Source: Scatophagus argus (Eukaryota > Chordata > Actinopteri > Scatophagidae). From it: 64,000 nt of DNA. The stretch spans positions 13,158,001-13,222,000 of the forward strand of contig NC_058498.1 of assembly GCF_020382885.2 (NCBI RefSeq), in the 5' to 3' direction. Made by a program: the position numbers and the translations under genes. Shown piece after piece: positions 13,111 to 26,474 of this stretch. Under the pieces are notes generated by a model, which did no database searches, was not told the DNA's origin, and saw nothing but the letters and a program-made list of their open reading frames with translations. Every line of letters starts with the position of its first letter. Within the stretch, counting starts at the first letter, position 1.

Positions 13111-16100
13111 AAAACCAAATAGGTAACCCGACATACTGACACTCTCCTCCCCAGAGCTGCACCGCTAGTCAACAGTCTAACTGATACTGACAATAATTAT
13201 TGGTTGCAGCTCTAATATTAAAAATAGTAATAATTGACCAGCAACAGTTGTCATTGTCATTAATTATCATGAATAAACTACACAGTTCTTCTGCAGTTGT
13301 AGTAATAAGATGTCCAAGTCATTTTTTTTTCTGCTCTTACTCGCTGCATTCATCTCAAAAGTCTCGGCAGCCACTACACTGTGAAAACGCTAAATGAAAA
13401 CGACAACTATTCAGCGGCATCATCCCACGTATTCCCCTTTCCACTAATGCATTGGGAAAAGGGTCCCCAGTCTAGACAGCTTTACCTGCCCTGAAACTCA
13501 AAGAGACAAAGCAAATTAAACTCGGGTAATAAAAAGCCGATAGAGCTTCATCTGACCCAACTTCAATAATCCTCCAAGGACTAGAAGGGACAGTTAGGTT
13601 ATTTCTTTGTCATCACAGCTTCTTTCTACCTCGGTCCGTCAGTCAGGCGGGGTTGACAGGGCTGTCTACACCTTCAGACGGGTGTGAGAGTCCCTTACAT
13701 TACTCAGGCTCCCTCACTGTCACAAGACATCCATCCAGCACTGAGTACGGTCCGGTTTCATTTCCATGAGTCATGTTTACTCAGCTTTTGCCCTCATGCC
13801 TTTTTGAGTGAATGCACGCTGGCTCGTTCTCAGCGAGTTGATGATTTTGTAGCTTGTCTAACTGCCATAATTATGCTGAGGAGCTGCTGGCTGCCGCAAT
13901 CTGTCTTTGTTTTTCATTTTCAGCTGCTTGGCACACCAGCCCTATCAGTAATGTGTATATGCTAACGTGTGTGCTGATGTTTGTGTGATTTCTGTGTGCA
14001 CCGATGGCTGTGGCTTGTATATTTTCAAACATCATTCAGCAGTTTTTGCTGCTGTCATGTCTTGTTCTGCTTTAAATCTGTTAAAAAAAAAAATGTTCCT
14101 CTGTGGATACTACAGAGACGCTTTGTCAGGGTTGGCCCGGGTGTCCCTGGGCACCAGACTTCACAGGCCATTTAGATTTGGCACTAACCACTTTCATGCT
14201 GCAAAGTCACCAAAAAAAGATTACTTGATCGAAAACCTTTTTATCGCTACAAGGACCTGTCCCAGGAGGACCTTCTTTTCATGAACTCTTTAGTTTTCTT
14301 GCCGTGGGGAAATGGAGGTGGTGAAGTGAGGATCTCTCTCCATCCCTTAGCCAGGGGTCTGTTATGTCGTTCCGCAACTTTGATTGAAAACTCAGACAGA
14401 CAAGTTAAAGTGTTTGCAAGACAAACACTCTTCCCTTTCTGATTCTTTTCCTTCCTTCCGGCACCGGCAGGCTAGGGCTGACAGCTATGATGGCTCTGGT
14501 CCCCGACGAGAGTGGAATTTAATGAGCACTATGAAATCGCCCTCCAATCTGAGGAAAAAGGTTGCTTTTCTTAATGTGCCCATTATCCATTTGCACTTCT
14601 CTAAACTCTTATATCAGCAAGGCCACAGAAGGAAGAGAGGGTGGTAAATGAAGACTTACTCTTAAGTGCTGCGATAAGCGATTGTCCTCTTGAGATGATT
14701 AGAGGGTGACAGCAGGACTAAGTGATTGTTTTCAGTCGCCACTCAAAAAGAAATAAATTTCTGCTGTTTTTTTTTTTTTTTTTGTCTGATCATTAGTGTG
14801 TTTCTGCTTTTTATCCATTTCACACACATTGCGTCAGGAAAGGATTTCTGTAACGAGTGCAGCCTGGCAAGTTTAGAGTTACAATTGCAGTGAAATGGTC
14901 GATGGGGGATCTACGAGTGATCCTTGATCAGCACATGAAGCGGCCCGATTAAAGATCCAGCACCTGCAAAGAGAGAGAGAGGGAGTAAAACCACATTTCA
15001 GCATGAGATAGTTTATAAATGACCTCTCATTCAGGATTGATATATAATACATCCCCACCCTTTCGCTCTCCATCTCTGTGCCTCTTGTCTTTGCTCTCGC
15101 TCTCCTCTTGTGTCTCCTCCCTGGGAAGCATCCTGCTGACACTCTCTCTAAGGAGTCTTATTGATATTCTTGGAGAGGCATTGCAGAGGGAGGGAGAAAG
15201 CAAGAGAGAGGAATGAAAGTCACACACTAGCAGCAGACGCACTGCCTTCTAGTACAAACAACAGTAAAAATCACAAGTCACCCAGCAGGGATGTGTCTCC
15301 GTTCATTTTGTCTGCTACGCTAATACAATCTTTTCTGCTTTAGTTGTTTTCTTGTTTTGTTTTGTTTTTGTTTTTTGTTGTTGTTTTTTTTTTTAATTCT
15401 TCAGCATGTGTAAAGGCAATTCAGGCCATTCATTCACAATTTTGGTAAAGCTTTTGGGTAACGTTCATGTGGAGGAATACTGTGTAAAATTAAGCCCGTA
15501 TTGTGATGTGAAAAGGACTCTTTGCTCAAATATAATTAGTTTGTTTTCACATCCTGGCTGACAGGCATGTTAGTAACATGGAGATATGTGAAGGAAATAA
15601 GATCTGACTTTTGAGCCTGTATCATATTTAGCTTTTGGCCTGAGATGAAGAAGCGTTTGATTTTGTTTTTCCTCGATTCCTAAGATGCGATACAATAGGG
15701 ATAAGGATTGTTTAAATATTTTTGATACTGGTCTCCGTACTGATACCAAAACTCTGAGGAGCGGTGAAGGAGACTGTTACTTTGTGTAGTTTTCATCTGT
15801 AAAATTCTGCAGAGAATTTGGGGAATAAATCATTGCCTTAAGTTTCCCTGAAACACTTACACTGATTATGAAAATTACTTAAGATTTTCTGTCACTCAAC
15901 TAATCAGCCAAGTCAGTTATTAAGCCAAACACTGTCTGGTGTCAGCTCCAGGATTTGCTGCTTTATTTATTTGCTTTCTTTATTGTATGATTGCAAAATA
16001 ACTATGTTTGGGTTTTCAAACTCTGTCAAACAAAGCAAGCAATCTGAGGATGTCACTTTGGGCTTTGGAAAATTGGTACAATTTTCTGATATTTTTCATG

Positions 16101-16663
16101 AATGATATTAATAAAAATAAGTTAGTAGCTCCAGACCTATTTTCAGTATCCCCAAAATTAAGTTTAGAAAGTTGTTTCATGATTCTTATTTCAGATAAAA
16201 TTAATTAATTTTTAGTTCTTTTTGTATAATTGTGTAAGAATAGATTTGAACATAGCGACCATGTCATACCCAAATTTTAAGCACTGTTTCACCCTCCTCT
16301 TCACCCTTTTCCATAGATGTTTTGTTGTCTTATTTACTGTCATATCTCAAGTTTGGAAGTCTGTGAAGGTTAGAGGGCGAGTAAAAAAAAAAAAAAGAAA
16401 AATAGATTTGTCGTGTTTTTGTGTAAGAAGGAATGTACAAACCCGAACAAGTGACCCACAGAACACATCGAGACGTGGCTGCTGAAATGATGTGGCATGT
16501 GTGGGCCTGCCTCATGTGATGGGATATTTATGCAACTCCATCATGGGTGCAGCTTTTCACTGATTCATTCTGGTTTGGCACACAAACACACACTTAGTAA
16601 CAGCATCATAAATAAAACGAGCAACATGCGTGCGTTGAATGAGTTAGTACTGCCTGTCTCCTG

Positions 16664-16665
<2 letters not shown>

Positions 16666-16696
<31 letters not shown>
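16666..16696. repeat. (CA)n microsatellite
   Basis: About 15 uninterrupted CA units upstream of tnfaip8l1 coding exon 1. Confidence 0.97.
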
Positions 16697-16698
<2 letters not shown>

Positions 16699-17134
16699 TG
16701 TTCCCCCGAATGCATTCAGCCGATGAGACACCCAGATTACATCGTCCGCTCTGCGTGGTCATGCTGTAACTGACTTTTTCTCTTGCAAGCGTAATGACAC
16801 ATTCTTCTCTAAACTACCTTGTAGGCTCTGAGCCAGAGGGTTGCTGGGACTAATTTGACAGCTGCCACGGCTCATTATCTGATAAAGGGGACAGTTCTTG
16901 GCCCTGCAGTTTAAACATAGTGTAGATGTTATTTGCAATAACCTCACACATTTCAAGCTGTCATTGTGTTGTGTTTGGCCCGTTTGGCTTTTGAGATAAA
17001 AAAAATCTGAGCCACTTTCCATTCATTTCTAGTTTCATATCACGTGTTCAAAAGCTAGGAAATAAAAAGTGTTTTTAGTTATGTAACCACACTTATCCTC
17101 TCTTTTTCTGTCTCACCCCAACCCAGACTTGACC

Positions 17135-18721
17135 ATGGACTCCTTCAGCACGAAGAACTTAGCCCTGCAAGCGCAGAAGAAGCTGATGAGCAAGATGGCC
17201 ACCAAGAGCATGGCCAGCCTCTTCATCGACGACACCAGCAGCGAAGTGCTTGACGAGCTGTACCGTGTCACCAAGGAGTACACTCGCAACCGCAAAGAGT
17301 CCCAGAAGATCATCAAGAACTTGGTGAAGATGGTGGTGAAGCTCGGGGTGCTCTACAGAAACAATCAGTTCAACACCGAGGAGCTGATCCTGGTGGAGAA
17401 CTTCAGGTAGGCAGCAAGACTCATTAAAGGAATCATTTGGGGAAATTTTTGAAGCTTGTTACCACTTTCATGTCTGTGTGCTAAATACAGAGTAAAAGCC
17501 TGGAGGCCTTACATGAAGGCTGGAGGCAACAACTAGCACGGCTCTGTCCAGAGTTTAGAAATTGCCTATCACCCTCTTTGTGATGTTTAAGTCAGCCTGG
17601 AGGTTAATTCCGAGCCACAGCTGCAATATATCTTCCATTTGGTGAGAAGAACTGCTGAAGTACTTGCAAATTATTGGCAAAATGACTACACTGTCTCCAT
17701 CGCTGGTAGTTGCATGTAAATCCAATCTAATCATAACACCAATACATCACTCATACGTGACACGTAGCCAATTTACATTTCAATTTAAATTATGTGACTA
17801 GAGGGTTAGGAGTGAAGCTAATCATGCATAAATACTCCAAAGTCACAATAACAGGAACATGCAGCATATTTGTTATGCACATTGTGACATTCAGAGGTGT
17901 TGGTAGGCGTATGTTGGAAGTTTAGACACAGCCGAGTAGCTGTTTCCTCCTGCTTCGCTCAGTCTTTTTGATAAGCTAGGATAATTGCCTCCTGGTTCTT
18001 GCTCTGTGCTTTACGCTCGGACATGAAGGGAAGTATCAGTCTTCTCATCTAATTCTCAGAAATTGACCAAATAAGCATGTGACATCCTACTATATGTTTG
18101 AGTATTCTTATATTGCAACTGCAGTTAAAGTACATATTTGTGCGTTGATGGAAGCGAATTAAGGAGATTGACTTTTACATCAGTTTATATGTTTTCCACT
18201 AAAACACTAAAACTCAGCCCAGAGGGATGTGAAGCTGACTTAAATGCACAGTATGGAGAATTGCGATTATATTAGCAAGGCTGTGAAGGACAATACTATA
18301 ACTGATATAGGGGAGGGATATGAAACTTTTCTAAAGAAAATCACAAATCAGCAGTTTCTATTTTTGCCTCCCTCTGCTGCTCCAGTCAGAATTAGAAACT
18401 GACAGCCTCTCTTGTTCCTTCTCGTCTCATAGGAAGAAAGTCCACACTCTGGCCATGACGGCGGTCAGTTTCCACCAGATCGAGTTCACCTTTGACCGAC
18501 GCGTCATGAGCGCCATCTTGAATGATTGTCGTGAACTGCTGCACCAGGCCATCAAACGCCACCTGACAGCCAAGAGCCACTCGCGAGTCAACCACGTCTT
18601 CAATCACTTCGCCGACTGTGACTTCCTGGCTGCTCTCTACGGGCCCTCTGAGGTTTATCGCGCACACCTGCAGAGGATCTGTAACGGGGTCAACAAGATG
18701 CTTGACGAGGGAAACCTCTGA
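17135..18721 (+). CDS. tnfaip8l1: TNF alpha-induced protein 8-like protein 1 (TIPE1)
   Basis: Cytosolic TIPE-family protein. Family members form a six-helix TIPE2-homology fold with a hydrophobic cavity that binds phosphoinositides, and act in cell death, autophagy and immune signalling. Coding exons 17135-17406 and 18433-18721 join AG|G in phase 2 to give 186 residues, the length of human TNFAIP8L1. The N terminus [20 protein letters not shown] closely matches human TNFAIP8L1 ([17 protein letters not shown]). The middle carries [20 protein letters not shown] and [19 protein letters not shown], and the end reads [20 protein letters not shown], then DFLAALYGP and MLDEGNL. TNFAIP8 itself and TNFAIP8L2/L3 differ in the N and C termini. 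The start ATG sits in GACCATGG, a good Kozak context. The 1,026-bp intron has a clean donor (CAG|GTAGGC) and acceptor (CTCATAG|G). Confidence 0.95.
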
Positions 18722-21045
18722 CCTCTGCTGGCCTCGTCGTCTGGCGCCTTTTACTTTTGGTCACCGATTCCCTACAATCTTGCTGGTTTTATTTTTTTAA
18801 GGTGGCAATCATGAACATTTTTATTCTTCCTTTGTTGCTTTCTGTTTGTGTGTGTCTGTCAGTCGTTACTGTCACACTGAAAATTCTTCTGGCTAGTTAG
18901 TCCAAAGTCTGTTTCTTTTTAAGCATAAGTTTTTATTATTCCACAGTAAACAAAACCCACCAGATTTTTTTTGTTGTTGTTGTTGTTTTTTTGTTTTTTT
19001 TTTTTAATGAATGTAAAACTCCATGCTCTTATCAGTATATTCAGAGGTAGGAGTCTTGACAACTGTGCCTTGGGAAAAAAAACACATTTCTATCTTTCCA
19101 AGGGCACCATGCTTGCTCACTTACTTAATCAAAAAGACATGAATCCAGGCACAGGCTTTCAGTTATATTTCTGTGAGGTGCCTTTAATGGACGAAAATGG
19201 TTTGGGGAGCACCAGGAGAGGAGATGAATTTCGGTCTCTTTCAAATACCCAAGGATATAAAGAAGTTTTTTTTTTTTCATTTGTCCGTTTTTCTTAAAGT
19301 GGTATTGCACTCGATTCTGAATAAGCGCTGTACTGTACTTTCCTGAATAATGAAACCATGTGAAGCCCGGCAGTTGAGTAATCCTGCTTAACCTGCATCT
19401 TACAACTCTCACCATCATGCACTGAAGTCCACTTTGTAGAGAGGCCAGGCTTTTGTTTAGGAGTCACCTATAAACCTAGTTTGGATTTAACAGTCTGGTT
19501 TATAGCCACCACGACAAAAGTGAAGTATTTGGGTCATAGGGGGACCATAAACGTGAAGGAATTTGATTGTGCTGTGTGCTGTTGATTGTCTCTGCGCAGA
19601 CTAAACTGTCTCGCTGACTTTGTCTGTGTATATGCTCATTTGCTCAGACCAACTTTCTTTTTTTCCTTTGCCTACAAATGCCATAAACACAGCAGGGGAG
19701 CGGAGCAATGTGGCACCAGGTGCAAAGGGTTGCTCTGGCATTCTGAGGGGAATAAAGCACGAGTGCAGTGGAACCACTCGTCATAAAAGATGTTTGAGCC
19801 CAGGGTTGGCTGTGTTTCAGATTTATCGGTGTTGCCTCGGGTTTATCCAAAAAAAGCACTAACCTCTGGTTTAAATTCTGACAGATCTGAACTAAAAAGA
19901 CTCCCCATGTGCAGCCAGATGAAAGGCTGGACACAAACTGCAGCTTCGAGTCTATGAAAAGGACCAGGCAGGGTTTAGAGATTAGAGCAGAGACAAACAC
20001 AGAACCTGATTGTACTCTCCCTCTGCAATTATAGCCCCCAGCTCTGGGGTGGTATAATGGCCTATAGCCTGCCTCTGACGAGCAGCTACTCCATTTACCA
20101 ACACAGCAGCCTCGTGTTATGTGATGGAGATAACCATCTCTGTTTGCATGATGCAAGTCCTTTAATGGATTTAAAGATGTTGTGTTTCTTGTTTATAAAG
20201 GAGCATATGAATAGTTACTACTATCCCTCTTGAACCTCACATAATAACTGTCTTTCCTTTTTGTCTATGTGTTTTTGTATCTCTGAGCCTGTCTGGGAGA
20301 TTGTTTTGTGCTGCGGCCTGATTTTGTATTCTGCGTGTGAGCGTGTGCGTGTGTGTTTGTGTGTGTACCTGTGAGAGAATTGGAAATTGAGCCGTGTAAT
20401 AAGCACTGTGCTTTTCCAGATAGGATTGCTGAAACTTTTAACTTCATCCACAGCAGCTCTGCCAAAGAAAGGGAGACTGATATTTCTCTTAATGCAGTCT
20501 TTTTCCAGAGGAACATTTCAGAAAACAGTATGCACTTGATAATTATAACCCTGCTAATGGTGACAGTGAAGACGAAGGTGTTGGCTTTTGTGGTTCCTTT
20601 TTTTTTTCTTTTTTGTTAATTTGCCTTTGATAGTCTCAGTGTATTCTCATTTGTTAGAACCATTTGAATCTGACTGCATCATTTTGGGAGACTTTGAAGT
20701 AAATCCTTCTTCCTAAGTCCCCCAAAACAGTTGACTTTAATTGTCTTTGGATGCCATTTTTTTCCAATCCCTTCACATCTCAGGGTTAGTTTAAATCTCC
20801 CTCGATTTAAAATCCATTACACACAAAGTAGAAATCACCAGGAACCTCACTGCCCCACTTGTTTTACTCCATAGGCCTTTTGAATTAAGCATCCTTTTGT
20901 TTTTACTATGAATTGTGAACTGTTTTTATTTTCACTCATGTACATACAATTGTTTTTCTGTCTCTGTCTGTATTGTATCCTGACACAGCAAATATAATAC
21001 AATTTACTTTTTTAAAAGAATAAATTTCTTGTCTTCATTTATTTA
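18722..21045 (+). other. tnfaip8l1: Probable tnfaip8l1 3' UTR
   Basis: T-rich sequence with several poly-T runs and no coding exon. An AATAAA at 21019-21024 is a plausible polyadenylation signal, giving a 3' UTR of about 2.3 kb; an earlier signal could also be used. Confidence 0.4.
21019..21024 (+). promoter_or_regulatory. tnfaip8l1: Candidate polyadenylation signal (AATAAA) for tnfaip8l1
   Basis: Canonical hexamer on the plus strand downstream of the stop codon, followed by a T-rich stretch. Assignment is by position only. Confidence 0.35.
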
Positions 21046-21066
21046 TTTATTTATTTATTTATTTAT
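21037..21066. repeat. (ATTT)n microsatellite
   Basis: Seven or so tandem ATTT units directly after the candidate tnfaip8l1 polyadenylation signal. Confidence 0.95.
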
Positions 21067-23243
21067 CCTCAGTTGAGTGTCTTTCCATTAGTATGTTGGA
21101 GTTTTCCAGCCAGATCAGGGGGGTAATCTGACTATGTCTGACCTGGATTTCATTGGCCAAATCCCTTCCTCCTGCTCCTAGCATTGTTGGGAAGCCATGA
21201 AAGCAAACATAAACTCATCCTTACTCAAAAACAATTCAGGTTTTGGGTCATTTTTTTCCACTTCTGCAGGCCCACATCATGACTAGAACAGGAAATGAGT
21301 AAGATGGAAAAACTTCTTGCTTCTGTTTTTGGAAACTTAAACATTCAGTTCAACTGTAGTTTGATTTTAAGTGTAGCATAAGCAACACTTTGTGTGCATG
21401 CAGTTTGGGTTTAAACTGACTCTGGCTTTGCTACTTCTTAGACGTCGGATTGATAATTTTGCCCAGAGCACGTCTGCAGATCCTCCTTGCAGCACACTTG
21501 AAAGGCTACTGCAGTACCAAGTGCCCAATTATCATCTAATGGTCATTATCTCAGCATGCACTTGTTTCTTTTTGTGGATGCACCCTCGAGTTCGAGTGCT
21601 ATGTTATGACCAAACTGAGACGTGAGCCGGGCTCAGTCACTGTGATGTCAAATGACAGAAAAACATCCGAACATCAACTGTAATGATCCCTTTCTGCCTG
21701 ACTTCTGTGTTAGAGCAGTTGTGTTCGGGGTAAATAACAATAACAAGGTTATTTGAATGGGAAATAAAAGTTGAGAATTTTAGTTTGTCTTTTTTTTAAA
21801 ACCCAGTGACTGTGTCTCATTCAAATGGTTCTGAAAATTAAAATTTCAAAACGACAGTCACGATGTGATTATCAGTGGAAGTGACTGAGGCCTCTTAATA
21901 CATTTTGGTGAAGCCAGCTTCCACTGGGGCATAATTATCATTTCTACATAATGAAGTGACTACAAAGAAGCTGTCCTGCATCCTAAGAAGGAGGGAGCTA
22001 AAAAGAAAAAAGAGCCATTACTCTTTCCACTCGTGTTCACAGATTTAAGGCACAGACTTCTAACCTGCTAAACAAAGTTGAGCTGAGCTATTGCAGTGTG
22101 GTACTTTTCTCCAAGATCAAATATGACAAAATGAATGAATCTCTTGCTTGGCTGTGCACACATACAACCCTGTTAGAGAGGACAAACCAAGCTGGATTAT
22201 TACGGTTCATCTTTGCGAGGATACAGGCAGTTGGTTTTGGCATAACGCTGCAAAGTCTGGCTGTCTGTCAATACGGGCGCAAACACCCTAATGTTTGAGT
22301 TCTGGGTGGTGCAGCAAAACAAACCACGGGGCATTGTGTTCAAACAGCAAGCAATTCTCTGCACACATAAAACATCACACAGTCATATTTCTAGATTTTC
22401 TTTTATCACCAATGCCAGCGAAAATGCCTTTTAGGCCTAATGAATGAAAAAGGGACCGGGATTGCAGTCAAAAGATGAGTGGCACTAAAGAAGAAAACGA
22501 TTCAGCCAGTTCAGTGATGATAGCTTTTTGCTACGTTTCAAACAAAACCAGCAGAGGAGTATGCTGATTTATTCTGCAGCATAAACTAGAAGCAGGTTTA
22601 TCACCTCAGCAGCAGATAACAAGTGAATTACTGTTGGACAGTGTATGTAAAGTATTTTGTCACGTTGTGATTTAGTCACCGCATTGTTTTTATTCCTCAT
22701 TTCTATGGAAATCTATGTGACGAGGCCAACGTCCCAGTCTAACAGTTACATCCGTACCTTCTAAATCTTATTATGGTGTGTGGAGAGCGTTAAAGGAGAA
22801 GCCCCCCTTTTACACAAGGCTGTTGCTGACACTTCAAGCACTTCCATTTTTTTCCCCTCTACACCAATCTCATGTATGTTAGCTGGCGGAGCAGAGCAGA
22901 GTGAGCGCTGCTTATTATGTATTACTTTGCTTTTGTAGTCCCTCCACATCGTTACTCATCCAGTATGCTTAGAGGTGCTCTCCCCTCTGGCAAGCACAGC
23001 TATGTCAGTCAGCTTGGAAGTTAGAAGTCTTTCAAAACTCCTTTTTCCCCCGTCTTCCTCCCCCTTTTCTCTGTCTCTCTTTACTCTTTCTTGGTGTCCC
23101 CACGTCTCTCTCTCTCTTCCTCTCTTGCTCTAGTCCTCAGAGAGCACCTGACTGACGTGTTGTTCAAGGATGAAAAGCACAGCGGAGGGGAATCCAAAAG
23201 CAAACAACACAAAAATATACATGAGAGGACGGGAAAGACACTG

Positions 23244-23246
<3 letters not shown>

Positions 23247-23288
<42 letters not shown>
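23247..23288. repeat. (CA)21 microsatellite
   Basis: Perfect CA dinucleotide run of 42 bp. The predicted Cys-Val or His-Thr peptides across it are shadows of the repeat. Confidence 0.97.
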
Positions 23289-23289
<1 letters not shown>

Positions 23290-24811
23290 CAGAAGCCCTG
23301 AGGATTATCACCAGTGCGACACCGGACACTTCGGGGAAGACAGCATCTGCTCACTTCCATATTTAATACCACTAAAAAGAACAATGTGTTCTGAGAAAAC
23401 TTCCTCACTTTGAACACAGACACAGAGAAGTGGTGTGAACACATCTAATCCTCTCAAAACTACACATTTCTACTGTCCAGGTTGCTGTAGAAATTTCCCA
23501 AGTGCCCAGATGCATTCACACTGTGACTAAAAGCCATTTTGCACAGGGAATTTTGACAGACAGGAGGTCTTTGCTTTTCAAAGCACTGCTTTAACATCTA
23601 TCTTTTCCACCAAGTTATGTAAGGCTTTAGTGGTGTGGTTATCTCTCTGTTTCTCTCTGTTTCTCCCTCTCTCTCTGCTTCTGCTCGGAGAAATTCAACC
23701 AGGAAACTGTATCTCCAGTGGCAAAGTTCAAACGGCACACGAGCATGCAGCTGAAGCGTCCCAGCGCATACGCTCTGCTGCTTCTCGATGGGCAGTCGGC
23801 CTGTTAGAGGACTCAAAACAAACAAGGAGAACGGTACAGAGCGAGTGGACAAGGTTACAAGGAGGCCATGTGTTCTGTCTGTCTTCACCTACTCCCACCG
23901 ATTCAACTGATTTTGAAAACTACAGATTGCTGACCAAAATGGCTCCCGTTTGAGTAGATGAGAACATGTTAGAACCACTGTGGCAAACTGAAAGGAAAAT
24001 TTTCCTCTGCTACAGGCCAGTATCTGTCTGTTCTTACCCTCCAATCAATCACCCACACATTCAGCACACTAATATAAAGGATGGAGTGAAGGCAACCAGA
24101 CTTGAGAGGCTGTCCAGCCAGACAGCAAATGGACACCAACTGTGACAACTACTTATTATTCCACAATGACTTTAAGTCAACAATGATTGAGGAAATTTTA
24201 ACATCATGAATTCGATGTCTTTAACACATACACACACATGCACAAATGAAAAACACACCAGGGGAGGTTATTTTCTTTTTTTAAATCCTCATTTTAAATC
24301 ATCATTATCAATCACATATCAGCAGGCGCCACCTGAAAATCGTCACCTTCACCCTATTTTTAACTTGGGGATGATGAGATGTTAAATGGGTTTAACTAGG
24401 TATACTCAGCTCAAGTAACAATTAATTCTTCAGTTTATTTAAAACGAACGAAAATCACCAAAGTTGGAGAAACATTAGACAGCAACAACATTATCTTCAG
24501 TAATGAGATTCACAACAACTGTGAACAAAGAAGACAAATCTGTTCAGCTTTTCTTTCGCCTTAATGCGTGTATGAATGTCTGTGTATGTGTGTGTCATTG
24601 TTTATCATACTGTCAACAATGATAAAATGATTATTTTTGAATGAGGCTGTGCTCAGACTGAAATTCTGAAATACTGAAACTGAAAGTCTTTTACCTGCAA
24701 AAGCAACCTCACCATAGCAGAGCACAGAAACAGACTTTGGTCATGTGCACCAGCATTTCGTGAGGAACAATCCTCCAAAGGATTAATAGTGGCTGCTCTA
24801 TTACTTCCACT

Positions 24812-24837
24812 CTTTATTTATTTATTTATTTATTTTT
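24812..24837. repeat. (TTTA)n microsatellite
   Basis: Short tandem TTTA run, the second tetranucleotide repeat of this type in the window. Confidence 0.9.
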
Positions 24838-25679
24838 TATCCAGACTAGTGGTCATTACTGGCTGACAGCAGTCTGTCAACATGTAGGCTGAAATCTTCT
24901 TAGCCTGCAGATTACACCAAGGCTTGGCTCCTCTCCCCCCACCTACCTGTATAGTAGAATATGTCAGTAAATGAAGTCATATTTTAACAGGCCACTACCA
25001 GAGGAATAGACTGCTATGCTGACTAACAGAATGACAGATGCTTTGAGTGTCTCACTGCTGAGTGACAGCAAACTGTCAGAGCTTTTGTGTGGCTGTGCTG
25101 CCGTCTTTTCATTTCACATGCTGCCAGATAGGGAGGGACCAATCCATGCAATCGCACTTGAGTGAAAAGGCACCTAGGAGGCATCTTTGGGCTTGTCAGA
25201 CACAAGAAATCTAATCCAGACAGCCAAGAATTGGAATTTGAATGAGAAACCCAAAAATAGCAGCTGTCTCTGCATAATTGGAACAAATGGAAGTTGGATA
25301 TGCGGCAGAAAATAAAACAAGAAAACAACTGGGATGTAACAAGACACTATTTGCTGACAGTTACAATAATCTGGGGAGAGCCATGCCACAGGCAGGCTGT
25401 TGTTTAGAGCGGGCAGCTTATAGTTTCTGTCAAACTGGTGCTGATCTCTGATCTTGTAGGTCGCAATTATGTGCCCCCCTACTATTCCTCCTCCATCCCT
25501 TCCTGCTGCCATCCTCCCCTACTCCTTTAAACCCCCTCTGGTATCCTAAGCAGCATTTAATTGTGAAGGGCTAAGCCAGGGAAGGAGTAATCAGATGAGA
25601 ACAGAGGCAGGGGGAATCACGTGGATATACATTGGCTAACAGGGGATTAATAACACTAGTTCAGCCGCTCTCCCTGGCA

Positions 25680-26346
25680 AATGGGAGGGGGGTATGGAGG
25701 AGAGAAATGGAGTGACAGGAAGGGGATGAAAACAGAGTAAAAGAGAGTGTTGCAAAGATAGATGATAAGGATGATAAGGGGTTCTCAGATGAGAGCAGAG
25801 TAACAGGGCGAAAAGACAGAGATGGGGAGAGAAGAGGGAAATAGAGAAAGGGAGTTAGAGCAGTGAGAGGGAGTGGGAGGAAGAAAGAGCGAGGATAGGA
25901 GGCAGCGCAGCGCAGTGTGTGTATGTGTGTGTGTGTGTGTGTGTGTGCATGGTGGGGGGGTAGAGAGACAGGAAGAGAGAGAGAGAGAGCGACGTAGAGA
26001 CAGGAAGCCTCCACTGCTAGTGAGCCAGTGAGACGCAAGCAGGCAGAGAGAGAAGACGGATTTATATAGAGAGAGGCCCTCGGCATCTCCACGGCCGGCC
26101 CAATGAGGGGGTGAGGGGCTCAAGAGCACGACAACGGGGAGGATAGTGGGAGGAGAAGCAGAAACGGCGGGATAAGAAGAAGGAAAAAGGCAGGGCGGCA
26201 AAATCAGAAACAGGCTTTTGCAGGAGAAGGGGACTGGGTGGGTGGGATCTCCAATGAGGAGGAGAAAAAGCAGATAAAAGTTTTGGAGACAGCTGGAGAG
26301 GGAGAGAGAAGGGGGAAAGAGACTAGAGAGAGAGCGGCTTGAGTCT
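25680..26346 (+). promoter_or_regulatory. Purine-rich promoter/5' leader of the PRR16-like gene
   Basis: About 650 bases strongly enriched in G and A on the plus strand, with GAGAGAGA runs (for example 25975-25990) and an embedded GT run at 25915-25947, directly upstream of the PRR16-like start codon. GA-rich tracts of this kind are common in vertebrate promoters and leaders. A short out-of-frame ORF begins at 26347 and runs past the main start, so it could act as an upstream ORF. Confidence 0.4.
25915..25947. repeat. (GT)n microsatellite
   Basis: GT run with one GTAT interruption inside the purine-rich leader region. Confidence 0.93.
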
Positions 26347-26474
26347 ATGTTAATGGAAAAGGTAGGAGGAGATTCATGGAAAAAGAGGAGGAAGCTCTCT
26401 GCGTCTCAGGAGTCCTCCTGTTCCTCTTCTGCTTCTTCATCTTTCTGTGAGGCTGCTGGACATCATCCATCACC

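Larger units (their letters stand above)
5827..17126 (+). other. tnfaip8l1: Putative 11.3 kb first intron of tnfaip8l1
   Basis: No exon of a recognised gene was found here. The stretch contains a Tc1-like transposase relic (8165-8770), two dispersed repeats (11090-11490 and 12760-13110), a 28-bp palindrome (12829-12856) and a CA microsatellite (16666-16696). The remainder is unremarkable AT-rich DNA. Its status as one intron depends on the 5' exon assignment. Confidence 0.4.
21067..25679. other. Intergenic region between tnfaip8l1 and the PRR16-like gene
   Basis: No coding exon recognised. It holds a 42-bp CA repeat (23247-23288) and an ATTT repeat (24812-24837). ORFs across these are low-complexity artefacts. 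Confidence 0.5.

Noticed and set aside
19644-20156. 170-codon minus-strand ORF
   Set aside because: No homology or splice context; it lies antisense in the tnfaip8l1 3' UTR.
23081-23444. ORFs rich in Cys-Val or His-Thr
   Set aside because: Translations of the CA microsatellite.
25661-26201. 143- and 138-codon minus-strand Ser/Leu/Pro-rich ORFs
   Set aside because: Low-complexity reading of the purine-rich leader and GT repeat.
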